Shown piece after piece: positions 56,260 to 64,000 of a stretch of 64,000 nucleotides of DNA. The stretch comes from Faecalicatena contorta (lineage in GTDB: Bacteria > Bacillota > Clostridia > Lachnospirales > Lachnospiraceae), in the NCBI RefSeq assembly GCF_039521745.1, contig NZ_BAAACT010000005.1. One strand, given 5' to 3'. A program made the position numbers and the translations under genes. Below the pieces are notes generated by a model that had not been told where the DNA came from, searched no databases, and worked only from the letters and a program-made list of their open reading frames with translations. Within the stretch, counting starts at the first letter, position 1; every line of letters starts with the position of its first letter.

Positions 56260-57030
56260 TTAAGTCGCCACCACCCGTAAAACGGGTGGCTCGGGACGCG
56301 GGCTCTAAGCCCGCCCTACTTGGCGGCGCCTCAAGGCGCTGACTTTCTCTTTAATGCTATGGGAAGCCTGCTTCGCATTCTTCCACAGCTCCATTCAAGC
56401 CACATTGCTATTGACTAGTCGCTGCCCCTAAAGGGGCGTTTGTATTACTCAGCCCTAACCCTTAAAAGGGTCTTCATATTCTTTTACGCTGAGTTTATCT
56501 TGCATAATATCCGCCTTTTCCTGGTCTTGTATATATTTTTTTATTGTGGTTTCATTCAGCCCTACTGTATTGACATAATATCCTTCTGACCAGAAATGAC
56601 GATTCCCAAACTTGTACTTCAGGTTTGCGTGCCGGTCAAACATCATCAGGGCACTTTTTCCCTTTAGGTAACCCATAAACGAGGACACGCTAATCTTGGG
56701 TGGTATGCTTACAAGCATATGCACATGGTCGACCATAAGATGCCCTTCCAATATCTCTACACCCTTGTAACTGCATAATTGCTTCAAAATATCACGCAAA
56801 TCCGTTTTATATTGATTATAAATCACTTTTCGTCTATACTTTGGAGTGAAGATGATGTGATATTTAACATCCACTTCGTATGTGCAAGCGAATTCGTTTG
56901 CTTTGCCATAAAATCACCTTTCCTTTCTTTAAATAGTGGCCTGAACACCTCTATTATAGCTGGAAAGGTGATTTTTGTATAACAAACGTCGCGCACCCGC
57001 ATAGCGGGTGGTTTAACGTTGAACACATTC
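56260..57030 (-). mobile_element. IS200/IS605-group insertion sequence remnant
   Basis: A Y1-transposase gene on the minus strand is bounded by subterminal hairpins: CCACCCGTAAAACGGGTGG at 56271-56289 on one side and ACCCGCATAGCGGGT at 56996-57010 on the other. Such unequal terminal hairpins in place of inverted repeats are characteristic of this group. No tnpB is present. Between the transposase and the left hairpin lie additional stems (GGGCTCTAAGCCC, GCCTCAAGGC, GCCCCTAAAGGGGC). The exact ends are not certain. Confidence 0.7.
56455..56909 (-). pseudogene. tnpA: IS200-type TnpA (Y1 transposase), frameshifted near the start
   Basis: The major frame (56455-56874) encodes 139 residues with VKYHIIFTPKYRRKVIY, the HUH motif MVDHVHMLVSIPP and the catalytic Tyr region SEGYYVNTVGLN, then KKYIQDQEKAD. 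The true start MAKQTNSLAHTKWM (ATG at 56909, with an AGGTGAT site) is in another frame. The two frames join at AAGTGGATGTTAAATATC, where a family-typical TGTAAA codon pair appears to have lost one base. Translation from an internal GTG at 56874 would lack a ribosome site. The gene is probably inactive unless the shift is a sequencing artefact. Confidence 0.75.
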
Positions 57031-57132
57031 CCGTTTCTCTGTTGAGAAACGAAAATGTGCTCAACAAGGGTCTATCCGACCCATAAGTAAAACGGATTGA
57101 GGCACACAAGCTCCCCAATCCATATAAAATAC

Positions 57133-58218
57133 CTATTTCTGATTCCTCATCAAAGTTTCAAGCATATTTTTCAGTTCTTCAATTTGTTTTCTCTGTGTTT
57201 CATTTTCTTTCTTCTGTTCTTCCCGTACTTTACTCTGTTCTTGGTATGCTTTACTCTGCTCTTCGTATGCTTTCCGGAGATCTGCCAATTCCGTCGTCAG
57301 AACTTCTTTTTCCTTGTTTAAGGTATCCAGTTGTTCCTGCTGCTCTTCGATCATATATTGGACTGTATTTCTATCCAATTCCAGTAATTCTTTTGAAAAC
57401 ATATTCATCACTCCTTCAACATTACGGCAAATTTCGTAGAGTTCCCCATACATATCCCTAAAAACCGGATACTTCTCAATGATCTCCATAATCCGTTCCG
57501 GCCGGTCATCACTCAAAAAGCTAAGCCATGCATCCAGTTTCGTTTCTATAGCTTTATTTTGCTTGGTTTCCTTAAAAATGTCAAGTGGAATTAAAACATA
57601 CTCCTGAAGCATATTCATCTGAAGACCTGTGTTAAAAACCTGCTTCGCCCGGTGAATATAAGTGTGTTTTATCTCATGAAATTCAGAAGTACTCTTCTCG
57701 AAAAAAATAATTGTATAGACTGTTTTAATATCTTGATATGTAAACTTCTTTTTCTTCTGGCTTCTCACCCTTTTATATTGCCTGAGGAGCAAATCTGCGG
57801 AATAACATGCACCCCGCTGCCCTGGAAATGCATAACCAATTTTCTGTATCTCAATGTTGGCAAGGCTGCCATCTTCCAATTCCACAACAATGTCCATGAT
57901 CAGCAGCGTACCTTCATCTGCAATTCTTGCTGACTCATGAGGCAGTAATTGATGAATCTTTACTTTCTGTTCGAGCAGTAAGGATAACAATTCTTCCAAA
58001 CGTTCCGCATGTAATTCAGGGTTCATAATTTCTTTAAAAAAAGAGTCGTACGTCATCTTAACACCCCTGACTCCGGTGCAGAAATCCAGGAATTCTTCCT
58101 GAAGTTCCTCCCCCCACTGATCAAATTGATAAGCTGACACAGGACTGATTCGTATATCGTTCATCACCTCCTCCCGTGTCCTGATCTGCGGAAAATAATT
58201 TTTTAGCCGCTTCTTCAT
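57133..58218 (-). CDS. Rpn-family recombination-promoting nuclease/putative transposase
   Basis: The 361-residue protein has a PD-(D/E)XK nuclease domain (about 55-200) with MTYDSFFKEIMNPELHAERL and the active-site strand LIMDIVVELEDGSLANIEIQ (D...ExQ). A middle helical region follows (MLQEYVLIPLDIFKETKQNK), then a long Gln/Glu/Lys coiled coil with repeats of EEQSKAYQEQSKVREEQ. Rpn proteins promote recombination and may act in phage defence. It lies next to the IS200 remnant, so local mobility is plausible. ATG at 58218 follows AAAGGGGATTGCCT. Confidence 0.88.
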   Translation of the reverse strand: MKKRLKNYFPQIRTREEVMNDIRISPVSAYQFDQWGEELQEEFLDFCTGVRGVKMTYDSFFKEIMNPELHAERLEELLSLLLEQKVKIHQLLPHESARIADEGTLLIMDIVVELEDGSLANIEIQKIGYAFPGQRGACYSADLLLRQYKRVRSQKKKKFTYQDIKTVYTIIFFEKSTSEFHEIKHTYIHRAKQVFNTGLQMNMLQEYVLIPLDIFKETKQNKAIETKLDAWLSFLSDDRPERIMEIIEKYPVFRDMYGELYEICRNVEGVMNMFSKELLELDRNTVQYMIEEQQEQLDTLNKEKEVLTTELADLRKAYEEQSKAYQEQSKVREEQKKENETQRKQIEELKNMLETLMRNQK

Positions 58219-58224
58219 AGGCAA

Positions 58225-58636
58225 TCCCCTTTCTTATTATGTTGTAATCATTCACGGAATCTGTTTCGAATATGAAACACCGGGATGAGATATCGAACGG
58301 CCAGATTTGGCTGAAATGCCTGCCGTTTTGATGTTTTTAGAATAGCACGTTTATGTGAAGGGTTCAAATAAAATTAAAATAAGAATATTAAAATCCTGTA
58401 AAATATTCAGAACCATACAAAAGATTGGCAGATCTTCAGTGCCGGAAGGTTAGAGTCCACACAGTCACTTTGCGTTTGCGCGTTTTTGAGTATGGATAAA
58501 ATAATCGGAACTTGAATATTTATGATTGTTTTTTACCTTATAACGTTGAATAAATTTAACTTTCCGCTTATTCGCGGTTTTAAAACTTACTTATGAGATA
58601 CTAGTACCATCCATTCAATCCCCATTTATATAAAAG
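58225..58636. other. Non-coding interval
   Basis: AT-rich DNA of about 410 bp between the Rpn gene start and the nitrilase terminator. It should contain the Rpn promoter, but no confident hexamer pair, RNA gene or repeat was recognised. Confidence 0.5.
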
Positions 58637-58667
58637 GCAGGATATCTCCGTTCTGAAAATATCCTGC
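58637..58667 (-). terminator. Terminator of the nitrilase gene
   Basis: GCAGGATAT (58637-58645) pairs perfectly with ATATCCTGC (58659-58667). On the minus strand it is followed by CTTTTATATAA. It lies 17 bp after the nitrilase stop. Confidence 0.75.
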
Positions 58668-58683
58668 ATTGATTATCACTATC

Positions 58684-59688
58684 TTACTTTAATTCATCAA
58701 ACTGAATTTCGTTATAAGGTATCACCTTCTGTTCCACATCCCCCACAATATTAACCGCCTTATGTACAGATTTATCGAGGGTCATACGCAGATAGCCCGG
58801 TGTGGAATACGTCCCTGCGGTATCTATGATATAACGTCCTGATATATAAGCGCCCAGATCAATATCCGCATAGCATATTCCTTCCTCATCCGGCTCCAGG
58901 TGCGTCCCGATATCGGTACCGTTCGGAGCTATAATCTTGGTCATACCGTATCCCAGCTTCATCGTTGCTCTGTGTGCATCTGTCTCACAGATGCGGTCGG
59001 CCTGATCCTCAGTCCAGATCATAGACGCAAGCAGATAAAAGACCTGATTTGTAACCGCATAATAAGTCGCTGCCGCATGTGTCTGTTCGGTTGCAAACAT
59101 ATTATTGGGATCCCACATGGCAATGGGCCAGGAACCACAATGAATCTGTTCGTACTGACCGCCCATAGCCGCTACATTCAAAGGAATAAAATGCTCCCAG
59201 CACTGCAGCCCGCCCATATTTCCATACTCCGTGTGAAATACCGGCATCAGGCTTCCGTCCCCGTCGCCCCAGATTGTTTTTTCCTGGCTGGTAGCCTTAT
59301 TCTTACGATGCTTTCCTATAAGATCGCCATTCGGATTAAACCAAAGCTGAGTCAGATACAAGGAGCCGCCCTCCCGTTCCGTTACGGAAACACAAACATA
59401 CATCTTATTTCTCTTAGCCGCCTCACTAATCTCCTGGACACTCTTTCCGGGAATCTCCACCGCATTATTATAAAACTCAACAAAATACTTCATCCCATAA
59501 TCCGGTCCGTCCATCCAGACCCAGTAGGGGTATCCAGGAATCCAAGCCTCCGGGAAATTAATAAGTTTCGCTCCGTTTTTACCTGCCTCGTCGATAAAAT
59601 CACATGTCTTCTTTATCGTTGCCTCCAGATCCAGCAGTACCGGCGCTGCCTGTACCGCTGCCGCCTTAAACTTAGGATACTCTTTCAT
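58684..59688 (-). CDS. Nitrilase-branch carbon-nitrogen hydrolase
   Basis: The 334-residue enzyme has the nitrilase superfamily Glu-Lys-Cys triad: Glu in NFPEAWIPGYPYWVW, Lys in GKHRKNKATSQEKTIWGDGD and Cys in GGLQCWEHFIPL. The CWEH signature belongs to true nitrilases (R-CN to acid) rather than amidases or ureidopropionases. A nitrile substrate cannot be identified from context, as it is monocistronic with its own terminator. ATG at 59688 follows AGGAGGAAAGAAT. Confidence 0.9.
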   Translation of the reverse strand: MKEYPKFKAAAVQAAPVLLDLEATIKKTCDFIDEAGKNGAKLINFPEAWIPGYPYWVWMDGPDYGMKYFVEFYNNAVEIPGKSVQEISEAAKRNKMYVCVSVTEREGGSLYLTQLWFNPNGDLIGKHRKNKATSQEKTIWGDGDGSLMPVFHTEYGNMGGLQCWEHFIPLNVAAMGGQYEQIHCGSWPIAMWDPNNMFATEQTHAAATYYAVTNQVFYLLASMIWTEDQADRICETDAHRATMKLGYGMTKIIAPNGTDIGTHLEPDEEGICYADIDLGAYISGRYIIDTAGTYSTPGYLRMTLDKSVHKAVNIVGDVEQKVIPYNEIQFDELK

Positions 59689-60127
59689 ATTCTTTCCTCC
59701 TATGATACACCGTTGTATTTTTATAATATAAGTTTATCATACAAAAAAGGAAAAGAAAATCAATTTTCAGTTATCGGGCTTAAATAAATAATTGAGTAAA
59801 ATTTTTGCTATTTATAAGCTAGTAATTCTATACAAATATAATTTCGATAAACGTGTTAACTATAACAGAGCTTCTTGGAATGCTTACAGATTTTCACATT
59901 AGTTACTTGGACTCCCCAATACTATTATTTCCATTTACCATATAATCGTATATAATAGAAGTAGTTTAACGTAAGACGCAAGTATAAAATAAGTCGCGTA
60001 AATTAAAAAACTATATTGATTGTATCACTTATCTTGCATAGGCAGTAACAATTATTACGCCTGGAGGCTTCATATATTATGTAGTATATATCCTAATAAA
60101 TACAAAGGAAAAGGGGGAGTTACGCAA
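59689..60127. other. Divergent intergenic region
   Basis: AT-rich 440 bp between the nitrilase gene and the plus-strand membrane protein gene. A TATAAT is seen near 59951 but without a well-spaced -35. No RNA gene was recognised. Confidence 0.5.
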
Positions 60128-61126
60128 ATGGGACTCGCATTTCGGAAAAGTAAAAAAACCGCTCCTGATGTAAAAATCGATTCTTACAAAGAGAGCAAAA
60201 CCAAAACTGATACAACGAAAGGTGTGCATTACAAGGGTAAATCTAAAGGAAAACGGACTCCAGTCATTGGCCTTCCTGGAAGCAGGGTATCTAAAAGAAA
60301 GACCTCTTCCGCAAAAGATTCCAGTAAAAAAATCCATAATATCCGTTTTATTAAGAAGAAAGAAAGTCTGCTCCCTGAAGAGCCAAAGAAAAAGAAAGGG
60401 AAGGGATGTTTAACAGTATTTATTGTATTATTTGTACTCGGTGGAATTTGCACTCTGTTTACAAGGGATAATAAATTAGAAACTATTGTTCTCTCAGCAG
60501 ATGAAAATAATCGGTACGATATAAACACAGCAATTCCCGTAGATGTTAAGACCACTCCCTCCAATGCTGATCTAAAAGACATTGAATGCGAAACTTCTGG
60601 TGGGGAATTAAAAAAGGATGGCGATAACCTACTATTTACCACTGAGAAATCTGGAAGTTACACTATGTACGTGCTATGTGGTGATATAAAAAGCAATACC
60701 ATAACTATTACTGTAGAGGACAAGGCTGCACTTGCGGAAAAAGAAGCTCAAGAAAAAGCTGAGACGGAGGCTGCTAAAAAGGCCGAAGAGGAAGCCGCTA
60801 AGAAAGCTGAAGAGGAGGCTGCTAAAAAGGCTAAGGAAGAAGCCGCTAAGAAAGCCGAAGAAGAAGCTGCTAAAAAGGCAGAGGAGGAACGAATAGAAGC
60901 AGAGGCTGCCGCCCAAAAAGCTGAAGAGGAACGGATAGCAGCGGAAGCTGCCGCTCAAGAATCTTCGCAGGCAAATCAAGTCCCACAAGAACAAATGGTA
61001 TGGATTCCACAAAGCGGAAGTAAATATCACAGTAATCCGTCGTGCAGTGGCATGAATAATCCACAGCAGGTAACAGTATCTGAAGCAGAAAGCATGGGAT
61101 TTACGCCATGCAAGAAATGCTATTAA
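60128..61126 (+). CDS. Membrane-anchored protein with Ala/Lys/Glu repeat stalk and C-terminal Cys/His zinc motif
   Basis: The 332-residue protein has a long basic cytoplasmic N-tail (1-95), one membrane helix (CLTVFIVLFVLGGICTLF, about 98-115), an Ig-like extracellular domain (about 120-200), a repetitive helical stalk of (A/E)AAKKAEEE units (about 210-285) and a C-terminal domain KYHSNPSCSGM ... GFTPCKKCY. The last has two CxxC-like pairs with a His and resembles the small zinc motif seen at the ends of secreted clostridial nucleases and lipoproteins. Function is unknown. ATG at 60128 follows AAAAGGGGGAGTTACGC; the frame is open to 60020 without a second site. Confidence 0.65.
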   Translation: MGLAFRKSKKTAPDVKIDSYKESKTKTDTTKGVHYKGKSKGKRTPVIGLPGSRVSKRKTSSAKDSSKKIHNIRFIKKKESLLPEEPKKKKGKGCLTVFIVLFVLGGICTLFTRDNKLETIVLSADENNRYDINTAIPVDVKTTPSNADLKDIECETSGGELKKDGDNLLFTTEKSGSYTMYVLCGDIKSNTITITVEDKAALAEKEAQEKAETEAAKKAEEEAAKKAEEEAAKKAKEEAAKKAEEEAAKKAEEERIEAEAAAQKAEEERIAAEAAAQESSQANQVPQEQMVWIPQSGSKYHSNPSCSGMNNPQQVTVSEAESMGFTPCKKCY

Positions 61127-61154
61127 ACCCATAAAAGGTTTCAGAAACACTATA

Positions 61155-61219
61155 CAGGTGCAGGGAAGCTTGTAGTATGCTCCTCAATGTATCAATATAC
61201 TACAAACTCTCTGCACCTG
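61155..61219. terminator. Long hairpin between convergent genes
   Basis: CAGGTGCAG (61155-61163) and CTGCACCTG (61211-61219) are perfect outer arms, and TTGTAGTAT pairs with ATACTACAA inside. It lies between two convergent genes and probably serves both. Confidence 0.65.
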
Positions 61220-61297
61220 CGTAAATATATCTTTATTCCCCACTAAAAAAGGGGGGCCTCTTCCAGGCTGAATTTAAAGTCCGGTAATAAATCTCAA

Positions 61298-63229
61298 TTA
61301 CTTCTTTTTAAATACCTTCTTTCCATACCAATATCCCGCCGCCGCAATTCCAATAATCACCAGAACAACTGCTATCCCTATTGGATACTGTTTTTTCACT
61401 GCCTTTTTTCCCGCTTCTGCAAGCTCAGCATTCTGCACATCGAGCGGTTTTTCATCCGGCTCCGCATGAATGTGCTGGACCGCCTCCTCTGAAGCATGAT
61501 TGACTGGTTTATTGGAACGATTCTCCTCACTGTCCGGTTTACCAATACCGTTAACATCCCGGCCCAAAACTGAACTACCTTCCTGCCTGTTTACTCCGGA
61601 GCCCACATAAGATGCCTTGTCAGAGGCTTCTTCCTGGTCACCTGCCGTTCCTGCTTGTCCGCCTGCCTGACCGTTCTCCGCATCCGGATCTTCCTGGTCA
61701 GGAACGGGAGGCTGTACATCCGGGCTTTCTATGTCCGGGGCAGTATCTTGATCATTCGCATCAGGCAGATCAGGTTCTGCATCCTGCCCGCCGCGGTCGC
61801 CGCCCTGCTCCTCCCCTGCATCATCTGGAATTCCGGCGCTGGCGCCGTCTCCCACTTTCCACACTGCGCTGGTTCCGCTGAAGATGCTTTCCCCCACTGT
61901 CACAAATCTTATGTATAGTCCTTTCTGTGCCTCCGGCAAAGAAACAGAGAACAAAAAGAGCCCGTTTTCCGGAATAGGTTCTCCCTCTATAATCATGTTC
62001 GGCCTATTCGGCAGATAAGTCAGAAAGTTCCTGCCGTCCGCGCTGTACTCAATTTTAAGAAACTCTGCACCATACGGATAGGGCAGCAGCAGTTTGGTTT
62101 TGGTATCTGTGATTTCTGAAGCAATCAGGAACATCTTTTCCGGAGGTACACAGATCACTGTGACTTTCGGAACTACTCCGTCCGGATTAATAACCGTATA
62201 CGGTAACCTCTGTGTATCAAAACTGCCCTTTACAATACAATAACCTGGCTCATCCAGAACGCTGTCCGGCATCTCCCAGATGACAGGAATGGAAAGTTCT
62301 GTCTCCTGGTCTGATCCATTCTCCTGTACATACATATCCAGCTCCGCTGGCAGCTGCCAATCTGCACTGGAATCCCCGACTTCCACATAAACTGGTGTTT
62401 TCGCCTTTGCAGCAAGTACCTTGTAAGTGGTATCCTCTCCCAGCTTTGGCACTAATACAGAATTTTCACAATAAATTTTTCCGCTCTCGGCATAAGCACT
62501 ATACGCCTCTCCTGTTGGTTCAGACACAGCTGCCGTCACCTCACTGTCCCGAATGACCAATTCCATCGTATCAAAATTTTGTTTAATTCCATATGCTGTT
62601 ATCCCGGCCGACACCCGGATCCCACAGTTCTCAACGGTCAGCATTCCGGAGCTATTGATCCCCACCGCTTTATTAAGTCCTTCCAGTACGATATCCAGGT
62701 TTGAGATTCCTCCATCCTGTGCCGCTCCATATACAATTCCGGTTACATCTCTCGCATTTTCAGAATTGCAGAGTGTAAACTGCCCCCGCCGGGAGGGGCC
62801 AGCGAGTTTTCCACCCTGCACCTGTAAGATTAACCCTTCAGTTCCTGCATACTCGATCTTCCCCTGTTCCAGTGTAAGCGTTCCATTTCTTACCATAATC
62901 ACACAGTACTCAGATCCCGTGATCTTCAGGTTCGGGTTGTTTATCACAAGACTGCTCTCAGCCAGGATTAAATGGTTCCCACAGTCAATAGTCACCTTTC
63001 CCTGGCCGTCCCACATAAGAGGAGACTCTTCACTCCCTTTCGTCAGCTTCAGGTCACCCGATAACTGATAAGCCGCCCCATCGTTATTCTTATTGTCTCC
63101 ATACCACTGAAGAAAAGCCTCTTCATCCTCCAGTTTCGGCGGTTCCCACGCCTTACAGACAGCTGTGTTTACGAAGAGTAACCCCAACATGACCATTAGG
63201 AAAAAAGGGATCTTCCATCTTTTTTTCAC
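61298..63229 (-). CDS. Secreted, C-terminally anchored surface protein with beta-helix-like domain
   Basis: The 643-residue product has a signal peptide (KKRWKIPFFLMVMLGLLFVN), then a repetitive beta-strand region with pectin-lyase-like character (GKVTIDCGNHLILAESSLVI; GNTLTLEQGKIEY-like turns, about 60-260), an Ig-like part, and a Pro/Asp/Glu/Gln-rich stalk (about 480-590). It ends in a membrane helix YPIGIAVVLVIIGIAAAGYW and a basic GKKVFKKK tail. There is no LPxTG motif. It is probably a cell-surface adhesin or sensor. GTG at 63229 is preferred because AGGAGAAGGGAAA precedes it; an ATG at 63271 is possible. It is divergent from the response regulator gene. Confidence 0.7.
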   Translation of the reverse strand: MKKRWKIPFFLMVMLGLLFVNTAVCKAWEPPKLEDEEAFLQWYGDNKNNDGAAYQLSGDLKLTKGSEESPLMWDGQGKVTIDCGNHLILAESSLVINNPNLKITGSEYCVIMVRNGTLTLEQGKIEYAGTEGLILQVQGGKLAGPSRRGQFTLCNSENARDVTGIVYGAAQDGGISNLDIVLEGLNKAVGINSSGMLTVENCGIRVSAGITAYGIKQNFDTMELVIRDSEVTAAVSEPTGEAYSAYAESGKIYCENSVLVPKLGEDTTYKVLAAKAKTPVYVEVGDSSADWQLPAELDMYVQENGSDQETELSIPVIWEMPDSVLDEPGYCIVKGSFDTQRLPYTVINPDGVVPKVTVICVPPEKMFLIASEITDTKTKLLLPYPYGAEFLKIEYSADGRNFLTYLPNRPNMIIEGEPIPENGLFLFSVSLPEAQKGLYIRFVTVGESIFSGTSAVWKVGDGASAGIPDDAGEEQGGDRGGQDAEPDLPDANDQDTAPDIESPDVQPPVPDQEDPDAENGQAGGQAGTAGDQEEASDKASYVGSGVNRQEGSSVLGRDVNGIGKPDSEENRSNKPVNHASEEAVQHIHAEPDEKPLDVQNAELAEAGKKAVKKQYPIGIAVVLVIIGIAAAGYWYGKKVFKKK

Positions 63230-63296
63230 TTTCCCTTCTCCTCTCATTTCATCCTTTGTTACACATTTCATTTTATCATATTATATTTAACAATAA

Positions 63297-63328
63297 AACA
63301 ACAATAAATAACAACAATTAACAACAAT
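63297..63328. promoter_or_regulatory. Triple AACAACAAT direct repeat in a divergent promoter region
   Basis: AACAACAAT occurs at 63297-63305, 63310-63318 and 63320-63328. Direct repeats at about one helical turn are typical sites for OmpR-type regulators, and an OmpR-type regulator gene starts 80 bp away. This is inference. Confidence 0.4.
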
Positions 63329-63409
63329 TTTTGGAAATGTACGATTTTATTTGCAAACAGCTTCAGCCCCATTTAAAATGGAACTAACTATTATGAGAGT
63401 TGGTGGAAT

Positions 63410-64000
63410 ATGGACAGACTTCTTTTTGTGGATGATGATATTGATATTTTAACTTTAAACCATTCCTACTTTACAAAGCAGGGATATGCTGTTAACCAGG
63501 CAGGCAGCGCGAAAGACGCCCTACTACTGATCAACAGGAATACCTACGACTGTGTTATACTAGATATCAAAATGGATGGACAGGACGGTTTCGCCCTGTG
63601 CCGTGTGCTTCGGGAGATGAGCAATATTCCGATTATTTTTCTTACGGTATTGACTGATGAGGCCTCTCTGGAGAAAGGATTTTTGAGCGGAGGTGATGAT
63701 TATATTGTAAAACCTTACCGTATGAAGGAGCTGGAGCTTCGAATCAGAGCTAGGATCCACCCCCGGGTACATAACAGCGGTCCCGGAAGTTCACAGGAGG
63801 ATTACCGTCTTTATATCTGTCCCGATGAGAAACAGGCTTATATCGGCCCCAATTCTCTCGACCTGACCATCAGTGAATTCCAGATACTTCAATTTCTAAG
63901 CCTGAACAAAGGCATTCCTTACCGACAGGATGAGATCTACGAGGCTTTGTGGGGTGAACGTTATAATACCCATAGTATACAGGTCATGATTATGAGGATC
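63410..64000 (+). CDS. OmpR-family response regulator, cut by the right window edge
   Basis: 197 codons are visible and the frame is still open. The receiver domain begins MDRLLFVDDDIDILTLNHSY, with the phospho-Asp in CVILDIKMDGQDGF, Thr in IIFLTVLTD and Lys in YIVKPYRMKEL. The C-terminal winged helix begins SLDLTISEFQILQFLSLNKG and reaches its recognition helix THSIQVMIM at the edge. A cognate kinase presumably follows. The gene is divergent from the surface-protein gene, its likely target. Confidence 0.92.
   Translation, partial: MDRLLFVDDDIDILTLNHSYFTKQGYAVNQAGSAKDALLLINRNTYDCVILDIKMDGQDGFALCRVLREMSNIPIIFLTVLTDEASLEKGFLSGGDDYIVKPYRMKELELRIRARIHPRVHNSGPGSSQEDYRLYICPDEKQAYIGPNSLDLTISEFQILQFLSLNKGIPYRQDEIYEALWGERYNTHSIQVMIMRI

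Noticed and set aside
58900..59787. 295-codon open frame on the plus strand
   Set aside because: It is antisense to the nitrilase gene, which has complete catalytic motifs.

Overview
The window looks like a chromosomal segment of a Gram-positive anaerobe, most likely a gut Lachnospiraceae (Clostridia). Supporting signs are an atpBEFHAGDC operon, lipoprotein-type sugar ABC importers next to GH127 hydrolases with YesM/YesN-type sensors, B12-dependent diol dehydratase genes, frequent GTG/TTG starts behind strong GGAGG sites, a holin-like type I toxin and a HigBA/ImmA module. No rRNA, tRNA or CRISPR array was recognised. The genus is inference only.

Layout. 1-394: non-coding left edge with direct repeats, a perfect 21-bp-arm palindrome and a terminator. 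395-3444 (-): D,D-carboxypeptidase, phosphopantetheinyl transferase and a degenerate GGDEF-EAL protein. 3722-10192 (-): complete F-type ATP synthase operon. 10954-11640 (+): a lone membrane protein. 11762-20459 (-): an eight-gene catabolic operon (DapA-type aldolase, ABC importer, LarA-type racemase, GlpA/GlpB-like flavoproteins, DUF1667), facing an IclR regulator at 21015 with three or four copies of a GGAAT-N4-ATTCC palindrome between them. 21981-28189 (-): a membrane protein, an FtsX-type ABC transporter and its two-component system. 28325-29714: YgjP-like metallopeptidase, a small Cys-rich protein and Maf. 30267-41862 (-): two GH127 beta-L-arabinofuranosidase-like enzymes, an ABC sugar importer and a YesM/YesN system, interrupted by an AT-rich toxin-antitoxin island (37500-39040, +). 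42008-42133: a small type I toxin with a probable antisense RNA. 42301-50027: YaaA, then a minus-strand run of cyclase, YaiI, AmmeMemoRadiSam pair, M20 amidohydrolase, a small DUF3006-like protein and an OLD-family nuclease. 50534-56198 (+): coenzyme B12-dependent diol/glycerol dehydratase, its reactivase and a cobalamin adenosyltransferase, with no shell genes. 56260-58218: a decayed IS200-type element and an Rpn-family nuclease. 58684-64000: nitrilase, two surface or membrane proteins and a response regulator cut by the right edge.

How the genes work together. Two modules import and degrade plant- or host-derived carbohydrate: the GH127 cluster (L-arabinofuranosides) and the LarA/GlpAB/aldolase cluster (inferred to be a hydroxy-acid or sugar-acid). 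The dehydratase cluster would turn glycerol or 1,2-propanediol into an aldehyde.

The most unusual feature is a dense population of short palindromic repeats. Family A is 66-70 bp and sits in frame inside three unrelated genes (atpH, an ABC permease, and a histidine kinase where it is tandemly duplicated), recalling Rickettsia palindromic elements. Family B is a GCAAAGGGGTC/GACCCCTTTGC palindrome that lies between genes, supplies the end of one gene and lies in frame in pduD. Family C is a GTAACAGTTCA/TGAACTGTTAC palindrome. Family D is a larger element with 45-46-bp arms, present twice. The in-frame family A is the best candidate for something undescribed in this lineage.
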